Shown here one piece after another: positions 25,612 to 35,367 of a DNA stretch of 64,000 nucleotides. The stretch is from Burkholderiales bacterium. Lineage in GTDB: Bacteria; Pseudomonadota; Gammaproteobacteria; Burkholderiales; Burkholderiaceae_C. Location of the stretch: contig JANYCG010000164.1 in assembly GCA_025360385.1 (NCBI GenBank), positions 1 through 64,000 on the forward strand, written 5' to 3'. The position numbers and the translations under genes are program-made. Every line of letters starts with the position of its first letter. Position 1 is the stretch's first letter. The notes under the pieces were generated by a model. It was not told where the DNA came from, did not search any database, and saw nothing but the letters and a program-made list of their open reading frames with translations.

Positions 25612-27031
25612 GGTGCCAGTGCCGGGTGAGGGCCTTGATGCCCTTGCGGACGATCTGACCGCCCTGGGCTGGTGCGCTTTGCAGTTCACGCCCAAGGTGG
25701 CGCGGGTGGGCATCTGTGTGGCTGGAAATCCGCGCGAGGCGCTGGTGATGGAGCTGTCTGCCAGCGAACGGTTGTTTGGCGGCTCAAAACAGGTTTTTGA
25801 GCACATAAAAAAGCAAAATGCACTGTATGTTCCTGTCCAATATGCACATGCAGCTACATCTTTGGTAGCGCTGGCAAATTTGACTGGGGTTGGCGCTGGG
25901 CCAATCGGGGGCGAAGCGGCAATTGACGATCTGCCCCTAAGCGCCCTCGCTGCTGCCACGGCGCATCTGGCCACGCTGGCGCGCCTGGGTTGCACAAGCT
26001 GGGGTGATTTGCGGGCCTTGCCGCGTGGCGGTGTGTCGCGGCGGTTTGGAGCGGGCTTGCTCGACGCGCTGGACTGCGCCTATGGGTGCAAGCCCGAAAT
26101 CTACCCCTGGCTGATTTTGCCCGAGGTGTTCGAGGCCAAGCTGGAGCTGCAAGCCCAAGTGGAAACTGCAGCTGCGTTGATGTTTGGCGCGCAGCGGCTG
26201 CTCAAGCAACTCCAAATTTGGTTGCAGTTGCGCCATTGCGGGGTGGCGGCGCTGGAACTGGGCTGGACCATGGACGCGCGGCGCAACGTGGCCAGCCAAG
26301 GTAAATTGTTGTTGCGCACCGCCCAGGCGACGCAAGACATCATCCATTTGCAGCGCCTGCTGGCTGAAAACCTGGCCCGCATCACCCTGCCCGCGCCAGC
26401 CTTGTATGTGAGTCTGCGCACGGTGCAAACTGAACAACTCTCAGGTGCCAGCGCCAGCTTGCTGCTCGAAGATATCCAAAAAGGCGACAACCTGTACCAG
26501 ATGGCGGAGCGCTTGGGCGCACGGCTTGGCGTCCAGAGCGTGTTGCAGTGGCAAGCCAGGGCTGACCATCGACCAGAACAGATGCAAGTTTGGCAACCCG
26601 CGATTTTTGAGGGTTTGGAAAATACTTCAAAATTAATAGCTAACTATCCAGTCTTGACAGGGACATACGGCATAAATGGTTCAAAAAATCTGGGAAAAAC
26701 AAGCCAGCGACCAAAAAACAGGCCGTCCAAAGCCAGGGTTCATGCCGACGTGCTTTACCCGACCTGGTTGCTGGCGCAGCCGCTGCCCCTGGCGGTGCTG
26801 CGCAATGTGCCGCTTTACCAGGGCCCGCTGACCTTGCTGGCTGGGCCGCAACGGGTTGAAGTGGGGGCGGGTACTCCCCCCTCAGCCCCCGCCCTGCGCG
26901 ACTACTTTTTGGCGCGCAGCGAACAGGCGGGGCTGTTGTGGATTTACCGGGAAAGATTAAGCGGGCAGAGCAGGCGGGGGCGCAAGGCTGAGGTGCTGCC
27001 GAATTGGTACTTGCACGGGCTGTTTGCCTGA
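25580..27031 (+). CDS. imuB: ImuB, catalytically inactive Y-family polymerase homologue
   Basis: 483 residues. The start MRWIALQPLR replaces the metal-binding DxDxFFA motif of active Y-family polymerases, as in ImuB, which acts as a scaffold linking DnaE2 and the beta clamp. FTPKVARV, ELSASERLFGG, a little-finger-like region and a C-terminal LLWIYRERLSGQSRRG tail fit the family. Two copies of the AT-rich repeat interrupt the conserved sequence in frame, at 25803-25870 (minus) and 26621-26680 (plus); the latter encodes KLIANYPVLTGTYGING. The protein is otherwise open and full length. Confidence 0.92.
   Translation: MRWIALQPLREVPVPGEGLDALADDLTALGWCALQFTPKVARVGICVAGNPREALVMELSASERLFGGSKQVFEHIKKQNALYVPVQYAHAATSLVALANLTGVGAGPIGGEAAIDDLPLSALAAATAHLATLARLGCTSWGDLRALPRGGVSRRFGAGLLDALDCAYGCKPEIYPWLILPEVFEAKLELQAQVETAAALMFGAQRLLKQLQIWLQLRHCGVAALELGWTMDARRNVASQGKLLLRTAQATQDIIHLQRLLAENLARITLPAPALYVSLRTVQTEQLSGASASLLLEDIQKGDNLYQMAERLGARLGVQSVLQWQARADHRPEQMQVWQPAIFEGLENTSKLIANYPVLTGTYGINGSKNLGKTSQRPKNRPSKARVHADVLYPTWLLAQPLPLAVLRNVPLYQGPLTLLAGPQRVEVGAGTPPSAPALRDYFLARSEQAGLLWIYRERLSGQSRRGRKAEVLPNWYLHGLFA
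25803..25870 (-). repeat. AT-rich dispersed repeat, copy 6 (in imuB)
   Basis: Minus-strand reading: GCTACCAAAGATGTAGCTGC, ATGTGCATATTGGACAGGAA, then CATACAGTGCATTTTGC. It lies in the N-terminal third of imuB and inserts about 22 codons in frame. Confidence 0.7.
26621..26680 (+). repeat. AT-rich dispersed repeat, copy 7 (in imuB)
   Basis: The clearest copy: AAATTAATAGCTAACTATCC, AGTCTTGACAGGGACATACG, then GCATAAATGG. It is oriented opposite to copy 6, about 800 bp away in the same gene. Confidence 0.75.
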
Positions 27032-27047
27032 ATTTCTCTTGACCTGT

Positions 27048-28310
27048 TCAAAATGCGTAAAACGGCCCGGTGCCCATATTGGCGACGGTTTTGCCTTCAA
27101 TTCCAAAAAAGACCTTGCGTCCATAGAAAAACGGCAGTCCCCAGTCAAAGGTCTGGGCGCTGCCAATGTCCCCTGCCAGTGTTGGCAGCACGGCCATGCC
27201 GCCAGCTGAAAACAGGGTTAAGGCGTTGTCGACCTGGAATGAAACGCTGACATTGGTGGCGTCGCTGCCGATGAGGCTGGCTGACAGGGGCGTCGTGGCG
27301 CTGGGGCAATAAAATCCGGTCAGGTTGCCCGGTGAACACAATGGCAAGGTCGCCGAATCAAAAAACAGGCCGTTGGAACCCGTGTCCAGATAACTGGTGC
27401 GCAGGGTTCGGCCTGAAAATTGCGTCGTGACATACCCCAGCGCGTTGGCCAGCAGCACTTTGCCACTGGTAAATTGGTTGTTGGTTTGAGTGCCAATGCC
27501 AAAAATCAGGCTGCCGGCCAGGCTGGCCATGGCGTTGCCGCTGACGGCGGGCAAGTCAATCAGGATGCCATTGTTGTCAACCGGGAACAAGGCTACCGGA
27601 TTCTGGATTTGCTGGCTGACCGGCACCACGGTTCCCACTGCGGACAAACACGCTGCATTGGCGCAGGTGAAATAGGCTTTGTTATTGGGAACTGTGGCAC
27701 AGGCGGTGCCGCAGTCTTGCTTGAACAGCCCGACGCCCAAAATGCCGTTTCCACCAAGCGAGGCCACCGAGCTGACGGCGGTTCCGCTGGAACAGGCTGA
27801 CGACAGCGCATTGAACGTGGGGTCCGCAATCACCTGAATCGGCGTGGCAGTGGCCGTCTCGCCGCCGAGTTTGACATCCGCCACCGAGACCGGGCCCCAG
27901 GCAAAAGTGCCGTCAACAAATCGCGCACAGTCCAGCAGCGGCTGTCCGGATGCCGCTTTGACCCGTGGCAAGGCCAGGCCCGGTTGCAACACACTGGACA
28001 GCAGCCGCAGGCCGGTGGAGCCGGTGTCAACCACGACATGGTCAATCGTTTGGCACAGGCTTGTGTTGCCCGGCTGGCATACCGTCACTTCAGCATAAAG
28101 CCGGTTGACGTTGCCAGTGGCACCTGTGGGGCCGGCATCGACGACCACCGCCAGCACATTGGGCAAAGCAAGCGTTTGCAGCGTTCCGCCAGCGCCAGCG
28201 GCACTGCCACCGCTACTGCCGCCGCCACATGCGGCCAAGCAAAAGGCGCAAGCCAGCCAGAAAATTCGCACGGCAGCCTTGAACAATGCGCCCACCAGCG
28301 TCAAACGCAA
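27048..28310 (-). CDS. DUF3443 family lipoprotein
   Basis: About 420 residues. A hydrophobic leader with a lipobox-like [13 protein letters not shown] points to an outer-envelope lipoprotein. The body has the DUF3443 pattern: VVVDAGPTG near the start, [25 protein letters not shown] and [14 protein letters not shown]. The two DTGS-x-G segments recall pepsin-like aspartic proteases, but peptidase activity is not shown for the family. The start is uncertain: TTG at 28310, TTG at 28304 (TTGA overlap with the aroB stop) or GTG at 28295. It is the last gene of the minus-strand pil-aro series. Confidence 0.85.
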   Translation of the reverse strand: MRLTLVGALFKAAVRIFWLACAFCLAACGGGSSGGSAAGAGGTLQTLALPNVLAVVVDAGPTGATGNVNRLYAEVTVCQPGNTSLCQTIDHVVVDTGSTGLRLLSSVLQPGLALPRVKAASGQPLLDCARFVDGTFAWGPVSVADVKLGGETATATPIQVIADPTFNALSSACSSGTAVSSVASLGGNGILGVGLFKQDCGTACATVPNNKAYFTCANAACLSAVGTVVPVSQQIQNPVALFPVDNNGILIDLPAVSGNAMASLAGSLIFGIGTQTNNQFTSGKVLLANALGYVTTQFSGRTLRTSYLDTGSNGLFFDSATLPLCSPGNLTGFYCPSATTPLSASLIGSDATNVSVSFQVDNALTLFSAGGMAVLPTLAGDIGSAQTFDWGLPFFYGRKVFFGIEGKTVANMGTGPFYAF

Positions 28311-29428
28311 CTGGCGTCGATGACGGCCCGCACCATCGCATCCGGCGCGGGTCGAACCGATGCCTGTCCAAGCCCGTCCAGAACGACAAACCTGATCTCG
28401 CCGCCTTCGCTTTTTTTGTCCGTGCGCATCAGCTCCAGGTAACGGAGCGAATTTGCCGAGCCGCCTTCTGCATTGCCCTGCGCCAGCAGCGGCCCCCGCA
28501 CCGGCAGGCCCGCTCTGGCGATCAAGGCTGTCAGCCGCTGCACCAGCCCGTGGTCAACCAGCCCAAGCTGTTGAGAAAGGCGGGCGGCCATCACCATGCC
28601 ACAACCAACGGCCTCGCCGTGCAACCACTGGCCAAACCCGAGGCCAGTCTCGATGGCATGGCCAAAGGTATGGCCAAAATTGAGCGTGGCACGAAGGCCG
28701 TGGTCGCGTTCGTCCTGCGCCACCACGGCAGCCTTGACCTCGCAACTGCGTTTGGCGGCATGGGCCAAAGCCGCAGGTTCACGGCGCAGCAAGGCGTCGA
28801 TGTTGGTCTCGATCCAGGCAAAAAAAACAGGGTCGGTGATGGGTCCGTATTTGATGACCTCGGCCAGCCCTGCGGCCAGTTCGCGCGCAGGCAAAGTGTG
28901 CAATGTCGCCAAATCACAGACCACCTTGAGCGGCTGGTAAAACGCGCCAATCATGTTTTTGCCCAGCGGGTGATTGATGGCGGTTTTGCCACCCACGGAT
29001 GAATCGACCTGGGCCAGCAGCGTGGTGGGGATTTGGACAAACGGCACGCCGCGCATATAACTTGCCGCAGCGAAGCCCGTCATGTCGCCGACCACCCCAC
29101 CGCCCAGCGCAAACAGGATGGTCTTGCGGTCACATTCGTTCGACAGCAAGGCGTCAAACACCAAGTTCAGGGACTGCCAGGTTTTAAACGCCTCGCCATC
29201 GGGCAACTCAAGCACAAGCACCCGTTGGAACCTGGTGCGCAGCGTGTCGGCAAGCCGCTTGCCATACAGCGGTGCAACGGTGGTATTGGTGACGATCAGC
29301 GCAGTTGTGGCGGCAGGAAGGTCAGCCCAGATTGTTGAGTCATCCATCAGTCCCAAGCCAATCAGGATCGGGTAACTTCGGTCACCCAGGTGGATGTCGA
29401 CTTGGTCGATTTTCTTTGTGGCTTGCAT
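28301..29428 (-). CDS. aroB: 3-dehydroquinate synthase
   Basis: 375 residues, normal length. NAD- and metal-binding signatures include [33 protein letters not shown], the substrate-site [20 protein letters not shown], and zinc ligands in [12 protein letters not shown] and HGEAVGCGM. It converts DAHP to 3-dehydroquinate, the second step of the shikimate pathway. It follows aroK in the same direction with a 59-base gap, the common aroK-aroB arrangement downstream of pilQ. Confidence 0.97.
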   Translation of the reverse strand: MQATKKIDQVDIHLGDRSYPILIGLGLMDDSTIWADLPAATTALIVTNTTVAPLYGKRLADTLRTRFQRVLVLELPDGEAFKTWQSLNLVFDALLSNECDRKTILFALGGGVVGDMTGFAAASYMRGVPFVQIPTTLLAQVDSSVGGKTAINHPLGKNMIGAFYQPLKVVCDLATLHTLPARELAAGLAEVIKYGPITDPVFFAWIETNIDALLRREPAALAHAAKRSCEVKAAVVAQDERDHGLRATLNFGHTFGHAIETGLGFGQWLHGEAVGCGMVMAARLSQQLGLVDHGLVQRLTALIARAGLPVRGPLLAQGNAEGGSANSLRYLELMRTDKKSEGGEIRFVVLDGLGQASVRPAPDAMVRAVIDASCV

Positions 29429-29487
29429 AGTCGCCGAGTTTAGGCCATGCCTTGGCCAGTGGCTGGCGGCATTGCCACTTAACCCGG

Positions 29488-30006
29488 CTATGTCGGCGTG
29501 ATGCCTGCCAGGTCAAGCTGCATCACAATCATGTTGACAAGGGTCGCCACCGAGGGGCGGCCCGTTTCGAGGGTGAAATGTGCAGTTTCCCGGTACAGCG
29601 GGTCACGCACAGCAAAGAGGTCACGCAGGCGCTGCATTGGGTCGGATACTTGCAGCAGAGGTCGGTTCAAATCATGGCGCAGGCGCCGGAAAAGCTCGTC
29701 CGGGGATGATTTCAAATAGATAACGTGGCCACGGTCTTTGAGGTTTTTGCGATTTTGCAGTCGCAACACCGAGCCACCGCCGGTTGACAGAACGCCTTGG
29801 CTGTTGCGCGACAAATCATCGAGGACGCTTTGCTCCACATCACGGAAGCGGTCTTCCCCTTCGCGTTCAAAATACTCACGGATTGAGCAGCCCAGTTGGG
29901 CCTCGATCGCGTGGTCAGAATCTACGAAGGAAAGCTGGAGCCGACGCGCAAGTTGCCGGCCAACCGTGGATTTGCCTGAACCGGGCAGGCCGACCAAGCA
30001 AATCAA
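29488..30006 (-). CDS. aroK: Shikimate kinase
   Basis: About 172 residues. The Walker A motif GLPGSGKST lies at the extreme N-terminus, followed by [18 protein letters not shown] (shikimate-binding Asp), [12 protein letters not shown], the STGGG motif and the lid with RPLLQVSDP. It phosphorylates shikimate with ATP. A TTG at 30006 overlaps the upstream stop as TTGA and yields an N-terminus right before [12 protein letters not shown] as in homologues. An in-frame ATG at 30072 would add 22 atypical residues and overlap the previous gene by 70 bases. Confidence 0.93.
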   Translation of the reverse strand: MICLVGLPGSGKSTVGRQLARRLQLSFVDSDHAIEAQLGCSIREYFEREGEDRFRDVEQSVLDDLSRNSQGVLSTGGGSVLRLQNRKNLKDRGHVIYLKSSPDELFRRLRHDLNRPLLQVSDPMQRLRDLFAVRDPLYRETAHFTLETGRPSVATLVNMIVMQLDLAGITPT

Positions 30007-31964
30007 AATCCCGCAGTGGTGGCGCTGCCACTCGGAGTGGTCACTGTAACGTTGACACGTGCAGTCAGGCAAGTAGGGTCGCTGTTGAGTGAAATAACAT
30101 GATTTCCTGCATTAGGGGAATTGAACACCGGGTTAGGGCTTGTGCTTAATACCGCACAGGCGACCCCGGCTGTTGCAACAGCCGCTGAAACTGTAGTTCC
30201 TGTCGGCATGGCGTTCCCATTTTGATCGGCAACATGCACTGCAAATCCGCTAAGTGATCGAGCACTTACCGCCGTTATATTGGCAAACGCTGTAGCCAAC
30301 GCAATCGTAATCTGGCGGCGAACCCGAATATTGTTACTCCAGGTGGCGGCATTGCAGGTGTTGACAACTGACGGATAGGAGAAAGTAGCAGCTGCACAGG
30401 CTGCCGTGCCGATTGTTCCACCCGGATAGGTTTGCTCTGTGCCCGCATCATAGGTGCCATTCTCATTGTCGTCACGGAATAACTGGCCAACTGGATAAAA
30501 TGTTTCACCCGCATCCCAAATGTTGTTTCCGTTTGCATCAATGAAACTTTCCTCTCCATCCATGTAGGCCAGAATGATCGCACGGCCACTGGCGGGACGC
30601 AGCCCTTGGCTCGTGAAGGCCACTGTGCAGGACGAGGCTGTATCCAGTGTGCAAGTGCCTTGTACTTGTCCACCCGCGCCGGCAACAAAATTGACGACAG
30701 AGCCGACTGGCACCGGATTGCCTTGGCGGTCTGCGACCCGGAATGTCAGTTTGGCAACCACACCATCGACGTTGAAGGCTTCCAAACTTAATTTGTCAGC
30801 CGCCAGTGACGCTGCGTTTTGAGTCGCATTGCCCGCAGTCACCACAATCCCGGTAGACGACGCGAACACGGTGGGGCTGCTTACCAACGCGGCAGTCACA
30901 ATCACGGGCGTAGGCAAGCTGCCAGAGGAAACCGTGACGGACGCATTGCCGCTGGCGTCGGTCGTTACGGTTTGTGGCGCTTGGGTATTCACACCGCCAA
31001 CTGAAAAACTCACACCGGCGCTGATGGTAGATGGAGCGAGCGTCAAGCTGACATTCTGTGCCGCCATTCCGTTCCCACCGCTGTCGACCACCTGGAACAC
31101 CAAAGTGGATTGCTTGACGCCACCGGAAGCCGCAGACGACACCAAGATGCTAGGAGTCGCAGACTTGAACACAATATTGGACGCAACGGCCGCCGCAACA
31201 GTGACCGTAGCCGTCACGGGCGTCGCACCCGCTGTTGTTGCCGTCAAGGTGACTGGCCCACTGCACAAGGCAGTTGATTGAAAGGTTGAGGTGATTGTCC
31301 CGGAACCGTTGGTGCTGGCGTTTGCCGGGCTGAAAGTGCCGCAAGTTGCGGAAAAATTGGCCGTGACTACACCATTGCCCGCTGCAACGCCATTGACTAA
31401 CCCATTGACTGTCACTGCGGTGGATTGCAACGCACTAATAGAGGCGTTTGCCGGGGTCAACGCAGACAAGCTGACGTTCGCAGCAGACGTTTGGTAGCTG
31501 ATCGTGTTGGTAATTGCGATGGTGTCAACAGTGACTGAAGCGCCTACGTTCCCGGCTTTCGTAGTCACCAAACTGACAGGAGAAATCCTGACTTTAACGG
31601 TGCCCGCAGCGTCAGTCAGTGCAGTCAGCTGACTCAAATTGACGATTGTCGGATCAGCGGTAAACGTCACCAACTGGTTGGCTGACGGGCTGCCAGCAGC
31701 GGTCAATACGACGGCTTTTACGTAAAATGTCGCGCCACTACCAATAGAATTGGTTGAAACGAATACAAAATTTGCATCAACAATTGTCAATGTGACCGTT
31801 GGGGTCGCGGCTGTAGCACCGGTTCCAGCTGCTGCCGAAGCAGCAGCTGACGCAGCCGACGCGGCACCGCTAGCTGCCGTGGTTCCAGCACTTCCGCCGC
31901 CGCCGCCACAGGCGGCCAATGTGGCGACCAACAACACACCAACTAAATGTTTGAAAATATTCAT
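30003..31964 (-). CDS. Ig-like repeat lipoprotein with calcium-loop motifs
   Basis: About 653 residues. MNIFKHLVGVLLVATLAACGG is a lipoprotein signal with lipobox LAAC. A poly-Gly/Ala/Ser stretch follows, then several Ig-like beta-sandwich units with the bacterial Ig (Big-1-like) pattern, for example TDAAGTVKVRI, TNGSGTITSTF and TDASGNASVTV. Near residues 470-510 two EF-hand-like acidic loops occur: FIDANGNNIWDAGE and FRDDNENGTYDAGTE. It is probably surface-exposed and anchored by lipid. It lies between pilQ and aroK, close to both, so a role linked to type IV pili or adhesion is plausible but unproven. Confidence 0.75.
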   Translation of the reverse strand: MNIFKHLVGVLLVATLAACGGGGGSAGTTAASGAASAASAAASAAAGTGATAATPTVTLTIVDANFVFVSTNSIGSGATFYVKAVVLTAAGSPSANQLVTFTADPTIVNLSQLTALTDAAGTVKVRISPVSLVTTKAGNVGASVTVDTIAITNTISYQTSAANVSLSALTPANASISALQSTAVTVNGLVNGVAAGNGVVTANFSATCGTFSPANASTNGSGTITSTFQSTALCSGPVTLTATTAGATPVTATVTVAAAVASNIVFKSATPSILVSSAASGGVKQSTLVFQVVDSGGNGMAAQNVSLTLAPSTISAGVSFSVGGVNTQAPQTVTTDASGNASVTVSSGSLPTPVIVTAALVSSPTVFASSTGIVVTAGNATQNAASLAADKLSLEAFNVDGVVAKLTFRVADRQGNPVPVGSVVNFVAGAGGQVQGTCTLDTASSCTVAFTSQGLRPASGRAIILAYMDGEESFIDANGNNIWDAGETFYPVGQLFRDDNENGTYDAGTEQTYPGGTIGTAACAAATFSYPSVVNTCNAATWSNNIRVRRQITIALATAFANITAVSARSLSGFAVHVADQNGNAMPTGTTVSAAVATAGVACAVLSTSPNPVFNSPNAGNHVISLNSDPTCLTARVNVTVTTPSGSATTAGF

Positions 31965-32000
31965 ATTTACCTCTTGCACTTTGTGACTCAGCAGAGAAAC

Positions 32001-34139
32001 CTAGCGCGACTCCCTGTCAACGACCATTCTGGGCGTGATGAAAACCAGCATTTCCTGCTTGTTTGAAATTCTCTGTTTGGTTTTGAACAGATTGCCTATC
32101 CCCGGCAAATCTCCCAAAAACGGCACCTTGGTTTCACTTTCACTTTCGTTGAGTTCAAAAATTCCACCAATCACAACCGTGCCGCCATTCTCAACCAACA
32201 CCTGCGTCTTGATATGTTTGGTGTTGATCGCAAAGCCGGCAGCGGTAGCCTGGCCCACGGTGTCTTTGCTGACATCCAGGTCAAGTATGACATTGCCTTC
32301 CGGTGTTATTTGCGGCGTTACCTCCAGTTTCAGGTTGGCTTTTCTGAAGGCAATCGACGTCGCTCCACTGGAGGTTGCGACCTGATACGGCAACTCGGTT
32401 CCCTGCTCGATCAGGGCCTTGACTTGGTCCGCAGTGACTACCCTAGGGCTGGACACCACTTTGCCTTTGCCGTCGGCTTCCAACGCGGAGATTTCCAGAT
32501 TAAGAAATCGATTGGCCGCAGAACTGAAGATGGAAACCGCGAGCGTGGCTGGGTTGTAACCCCCCTGTCCCAAGGCAGGCAAGTTGACAAAATTGCTGGT
32601 CAAATCTGCCGTGCCGCCCGCGCCGGTGGCAGCTACCACGTTACCGTAATTGGTGCCGAAGGCCACCCGGTTTTCTCCGCCAAGACTATAGCCGCCATCG
32701 CCGCCATTTTGGGCCCGCTGGTCAGTGCCGCCAAGGCGAACCCCCAAGGATTTGCCAAAGGTGTCGGATGCCTCAACGATTCGCGCTTCAATCAAAACCT
32801 GCCGTACCGGCACGTCCAGCTTCGCGATCAACTGCTGAACCTGTTCAAGTTTGCTCCCAACGTCGGTGACAAACAACTGGTTGGTGCGTACTTGGGCAAT
32901 CGCGCTGCCCCTGGGGCTTAATATTCTGGCGGCGATGGCCGTTCCGGTCCCAACAAGACTGACGGCAATTTCGGCTGCCTTGGCGTAGTTCATCTGGAAG
33001 GATTGGGTCCGCAGTGGCTCCAGCCCTTCCAAGGCCACTGTTGACTCGCGTTCCAATTTTTCCTTGGCGGCAATTTCATCACGGGGCGCAATCCACAACA
33101 CATTGCCGGTTTTTCGAACCCCAAGACCTTTTGCTTGCAAAATGATTTCCAAAGCCTGGTCCCAAGGCACTTCTTGCAAGCGAAGCGTGACCGCGCCTGA
33201 CACCGAGTCTGATGTGACGATATTGAAGTTGGTGAAATCGGCAATCACCTGCAGCAAAGAGCGGACTTCAATATTCTGAAAATTGAGGGACAGTTTTTGT
33301 CCGTTGAAAGTAGGCCCCTGGGTCAATTTGTTGGGGTCGATTTTCTGGGGTTTGACTTCCACCACGAATTGCTCGTCACTCTGGTAGGCGCTATGCTCCC
33401 AGACGCCTTTGGGTTCGATCACGACGCGCACGCGGTCGCCACTTTGGAAGGTCGTGATGGTTTGAACCGGGGTTCCAAAATCGGCGACGTCCAAGCGCCT
33501 TCTGAGGCCCTCAGGCAAGGTGGACTTCATGAATTCGACGACCAGAGTTTGCCCTTGCTGGCGAATGTCAACGCCAACTTGGTTGTTGGGCAATGCCACA
33601 ATAATTCTCCCCGCCCCATCTGTCCCCCGGCGGAAATCAATGTCTTTAAGCGCCTGGGAGTCTCGGCTCTGACTGCTCGCGAACGTCGGGATAGCCGCTA
33701 CTGAAGGCGTCGCTGTGGCCCTGGCAACCGCGGCGTCCAGCACCACCACAAGAGACTTGCCCTGTATTTGAGCTTTGTAAGCCGTCGCCTGCTTGAGGTT
33801 CAGCACAACCCTGGTGCGGTCACCGGCCTGCACCACACTGACAGATTTCAAATTGCCCTGATTGATTTCAACTGTCGAACGGCCCATGCCGTTGGCGACG
33901 CCAGGGAAATCCAGCGCGATTCGCGCCGGCGACTGAATCGTAAAACCGGTCGGCACAGCCGTCAGAGGCTGGGACAAATCGATGCGAATGACTTCAGCGC
34001 CACCCTGAATCGATCCAGACACAGCCTCGATGGCGGCTTGGGCATGGGCCTGGCCGTAGCTCAAGCCAAACAGCACCGCGACGGCGACAAAAAATTTGTT
34101 CCACATTCGATTCGCCATAGTCCAGTTTTTATGATTCAT
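32001..34139 (-). CDS. pilQ: Type IV pilus secretin PilQ
   Basis: About 712 residues. A signal peptide (ending AQAA near residue 34) is followed by two AMIN-type domains binding peptidoglycan (IRIDLSQPLTAVPTGF; VVALPNNQVGVDIRQQGQ), an STN/secretin N-terminal region (LNFQNIEVRSLLQVIADFTN) and the C-terminal secretin domain with VPFLGDLPGIGNLFKTKQ and EMLVFITPRMV. It forms the outer-membrane pore for the pilus. The ATG at 34139 overlaps the pilP stop as ATGA, so it is preferred to an upstream in-frame start at 34184. Confidence 0.95.
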   Translation of the reverse strand: MNHKNWTMANRMWNKFFVAVAVLFGLSYGQAHAQAAIEAVSGSIQGGAEVIRIDLSQPLTAVPTGFTIQSPARIALDFPGVANGMGRSTVEINQGNLKSVSVVQAGDRTRVVLNLKQATAYKAQIQGKSLVVVLDAAVARATATPSVAAIPTFASSQSRDSQALKDIDFRRGTDGAGRIIVALPNNQVGVDIRQQGQTLVVEFMKSTLPEGLRRRLDVADFGTPVQTITTFQSGDRVRVVIEPKGVWEHSAYQSDEQFVVEVKPQKIDPNKLTQGPTFNGQKLSLNFQNIEVRSLLQVIADFTNFNIVTSDSVSGAVTLRLQEVPWDQALEIILQAKGLGVRKTGNVLWIAPRDEIAAKEKLERESTVALEGLEPLRTQSFQMNYAKAAEIAVSLVGTGTAIAARILSPRGSAIAQVRTNQLFVTDVGSKLEQVQQLIAKLDVPVRQVLIEARIVEASDTFGKSLGVRLGGTDQRAQNGGDGGYSLGGENRVAFGTNYGNVVAATGAGGTADLTSNFVNLPALGQGGYNPATLAVSIFSSAANRFLNLEISALEADGKGKVVSSPRVVTADQVKALIEQGTELPYQVATSSGATSIAFRKANLKLEVTPQITPEGNVILDLDVSKDTVGQATAAGFAINTKHIKTQVLVENGGTVVIGGIFELNESESETKVPFLGDLPGIGNLFKTKQRISNKQEMLVFITPRMVVDRESR

Positions 34140-34678
34140 TTTGATCTCTCTTGCAACTGCAAAGTTGTCGGACGCTCTATCCACTCGCCTACTGCATCTT
34201 GCACAATCTCACGCAATATCACTTCAGTTTCAGCGACTTTTGTCACCCGCCCATAATTTTGACCAAGGTAATTGCCCGGACGTACCTGATACAGCAAGTT
34301 GTCTACTTTGACGATGGCAACCGGCAGGCCGTCCTTTACAAAACTGCCCACCATTGACACGGTGTCCAACGGGAAAGATTCCAGCGCCTCTTTGCGGCGC
34401 ACCAGTTCAGGCGCAATCAATGCGCCGTTTGAACTTGCCTGGACGGATTCGCCTTTGAGCGCTTGCGTCAGTTTTTCTTTGCTGAACGGTTCTACTACCC
34501 CGCCTTGTGTATAAGCTTCTGGCTTGAATTGCTTGGGCTCGGCCAAAGCGGACACCTTGGGACGGGTCTGGTTCTTTTGTTCGGCCATCCACCCGCGCAA
34601 ATCCGACTCGGTGCTGGAGCCGCAAGCTACCAGCAGTGCAGCCATAACCATCAAACCGACATGACTCAAGCGCGTCAT
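34136..34678 (-). CDS. pilP: Type IV pilus inner-membrane lipoprotein PilP
   Basis: 180 residues. The lipobox LLVACGSS is near residue 18. It continues with LRGWMAEQKNQTRPKVSALAEPKQFKPEAYT, the PilP signature, and a C-terminal beta-domain (FVKDGLPVAIVKVDNLLYQVRPGNYLGQNYG) that contacts PilQ. PilP links the PilMNO inner-membrane complex to the secretin. It overlaps both pilO and pilQ by ATGA, so expression is coupled. Confidence 0.95.
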   Translation of the reverse strand: MTRLSHVGLMVMAALLVACGSSTESDLRGWMAEQKNQTRPKVSALAEPKQFKPEAYTQGGVVEPFSKEKLTQALKGESVQASSNGALIAPELVRRKEALESFPLDTVSMVGSFVKDGLPVAIVKVDNLLYQVRPGNYLGQNYGRVTKVAETEVILREIVQDAVGEWIERPTTLQLQERSK

Positions 34679-35355
34679 TTGGCACCTGCCTTGGGCGCTG
34701 TCGCCTTGCGTTGCGAAGCGACTTCGTCAGAATCAAGATAACGGAACGTTTTGGCGGTTGCCTCCATTGACAAGGTGCCTTCGCGGCCACTGACGGGGGA
34801 AACCTTGAGGTTGTTAAGCGTCACAATTCTGGAAAGATTTGCCACGTCAGAAGCAAATGCACCCATGTCGTGGTAACGCCCTGTGACTTTGATCGCAATT
34901 GGAAGCTCTGCGTAATAGTCCTTGACGGCGACCTGGCCAGGAATAAATGCGTCGAACAAAAGGCTGCGCCCAAGGCCGGCCTGGTTGATGTCAGACAAAA
35001 GCGCATCCATTTCTGCCTTGCTCGGCAATTGCTTTTCCAGCTGGGTGACATATTGCAGGACTTGTTCGCGTTGTTTTTTGAGCGCGTCAAGATTGACGGC
35101 TTTGACTAGTTTTGTCTTGTAATCTTCACGCAGTTTCAACTCTTTGGCCTGTTCCGCGACCAACTCGGTTTCAGAGCTGTTGAGCCAGGCAAACCAGAGT
35201 GCTACGACCACGATGACGCAGGTCAAAATCAGCAAAGCGTTCTTAGGAAAACTGGGCCAGGCTGCCGGATCTTTCGGGTCGAGATTCCGAAACTGGCTGG
35301 CGATTTTCTCTTGCAGTGCTGCAAAGTCAATCGAGGGGAGGGATTTAGTCGCCAT
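34675..35355 (-). CDS. pilO: Type IV pilus protein PilO
   Basis: 226 residues: a cytoplasmic N-terminus, one membrane segment (LLILTCVIVVVALWFAWLN, residues ~44-62), a coiled coil (LREDYKTKLVKAVNLDALKKQREQVLQYVTQLE) and a C-terminal ferredoxin-like domain (YYAELPIAIKVTGRYHDMGAFA). It dimerises with PilN in the alignment complex. An Ala/Lys tail follows FRYLDSDEV. Its stop overlaps the pilP start (ATGA). Confidence 0.94.
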   Translation of the reverse strand: MATKSLPSIDFAALQEKIASQFRNLDPKDPAAWPSFPKNALLILTCVIVVVALWFAWLNSSETELVAEQAKELKLREDYKTKLVKAVNLDALKKQREQVLQYVTQLEKQLPSKAEMDALLSDINQAGLGRSLLFDAFIPGQVAVKDYYAELPIAIKVTGRYHDMGAFASDVANLSRIVTLNNLKVSPVSGREGTLSMEATAKTFRYLDSDEVASQRKATAPKAGAK

Positions 35356-35367
35356 ATAACTGGTTCT

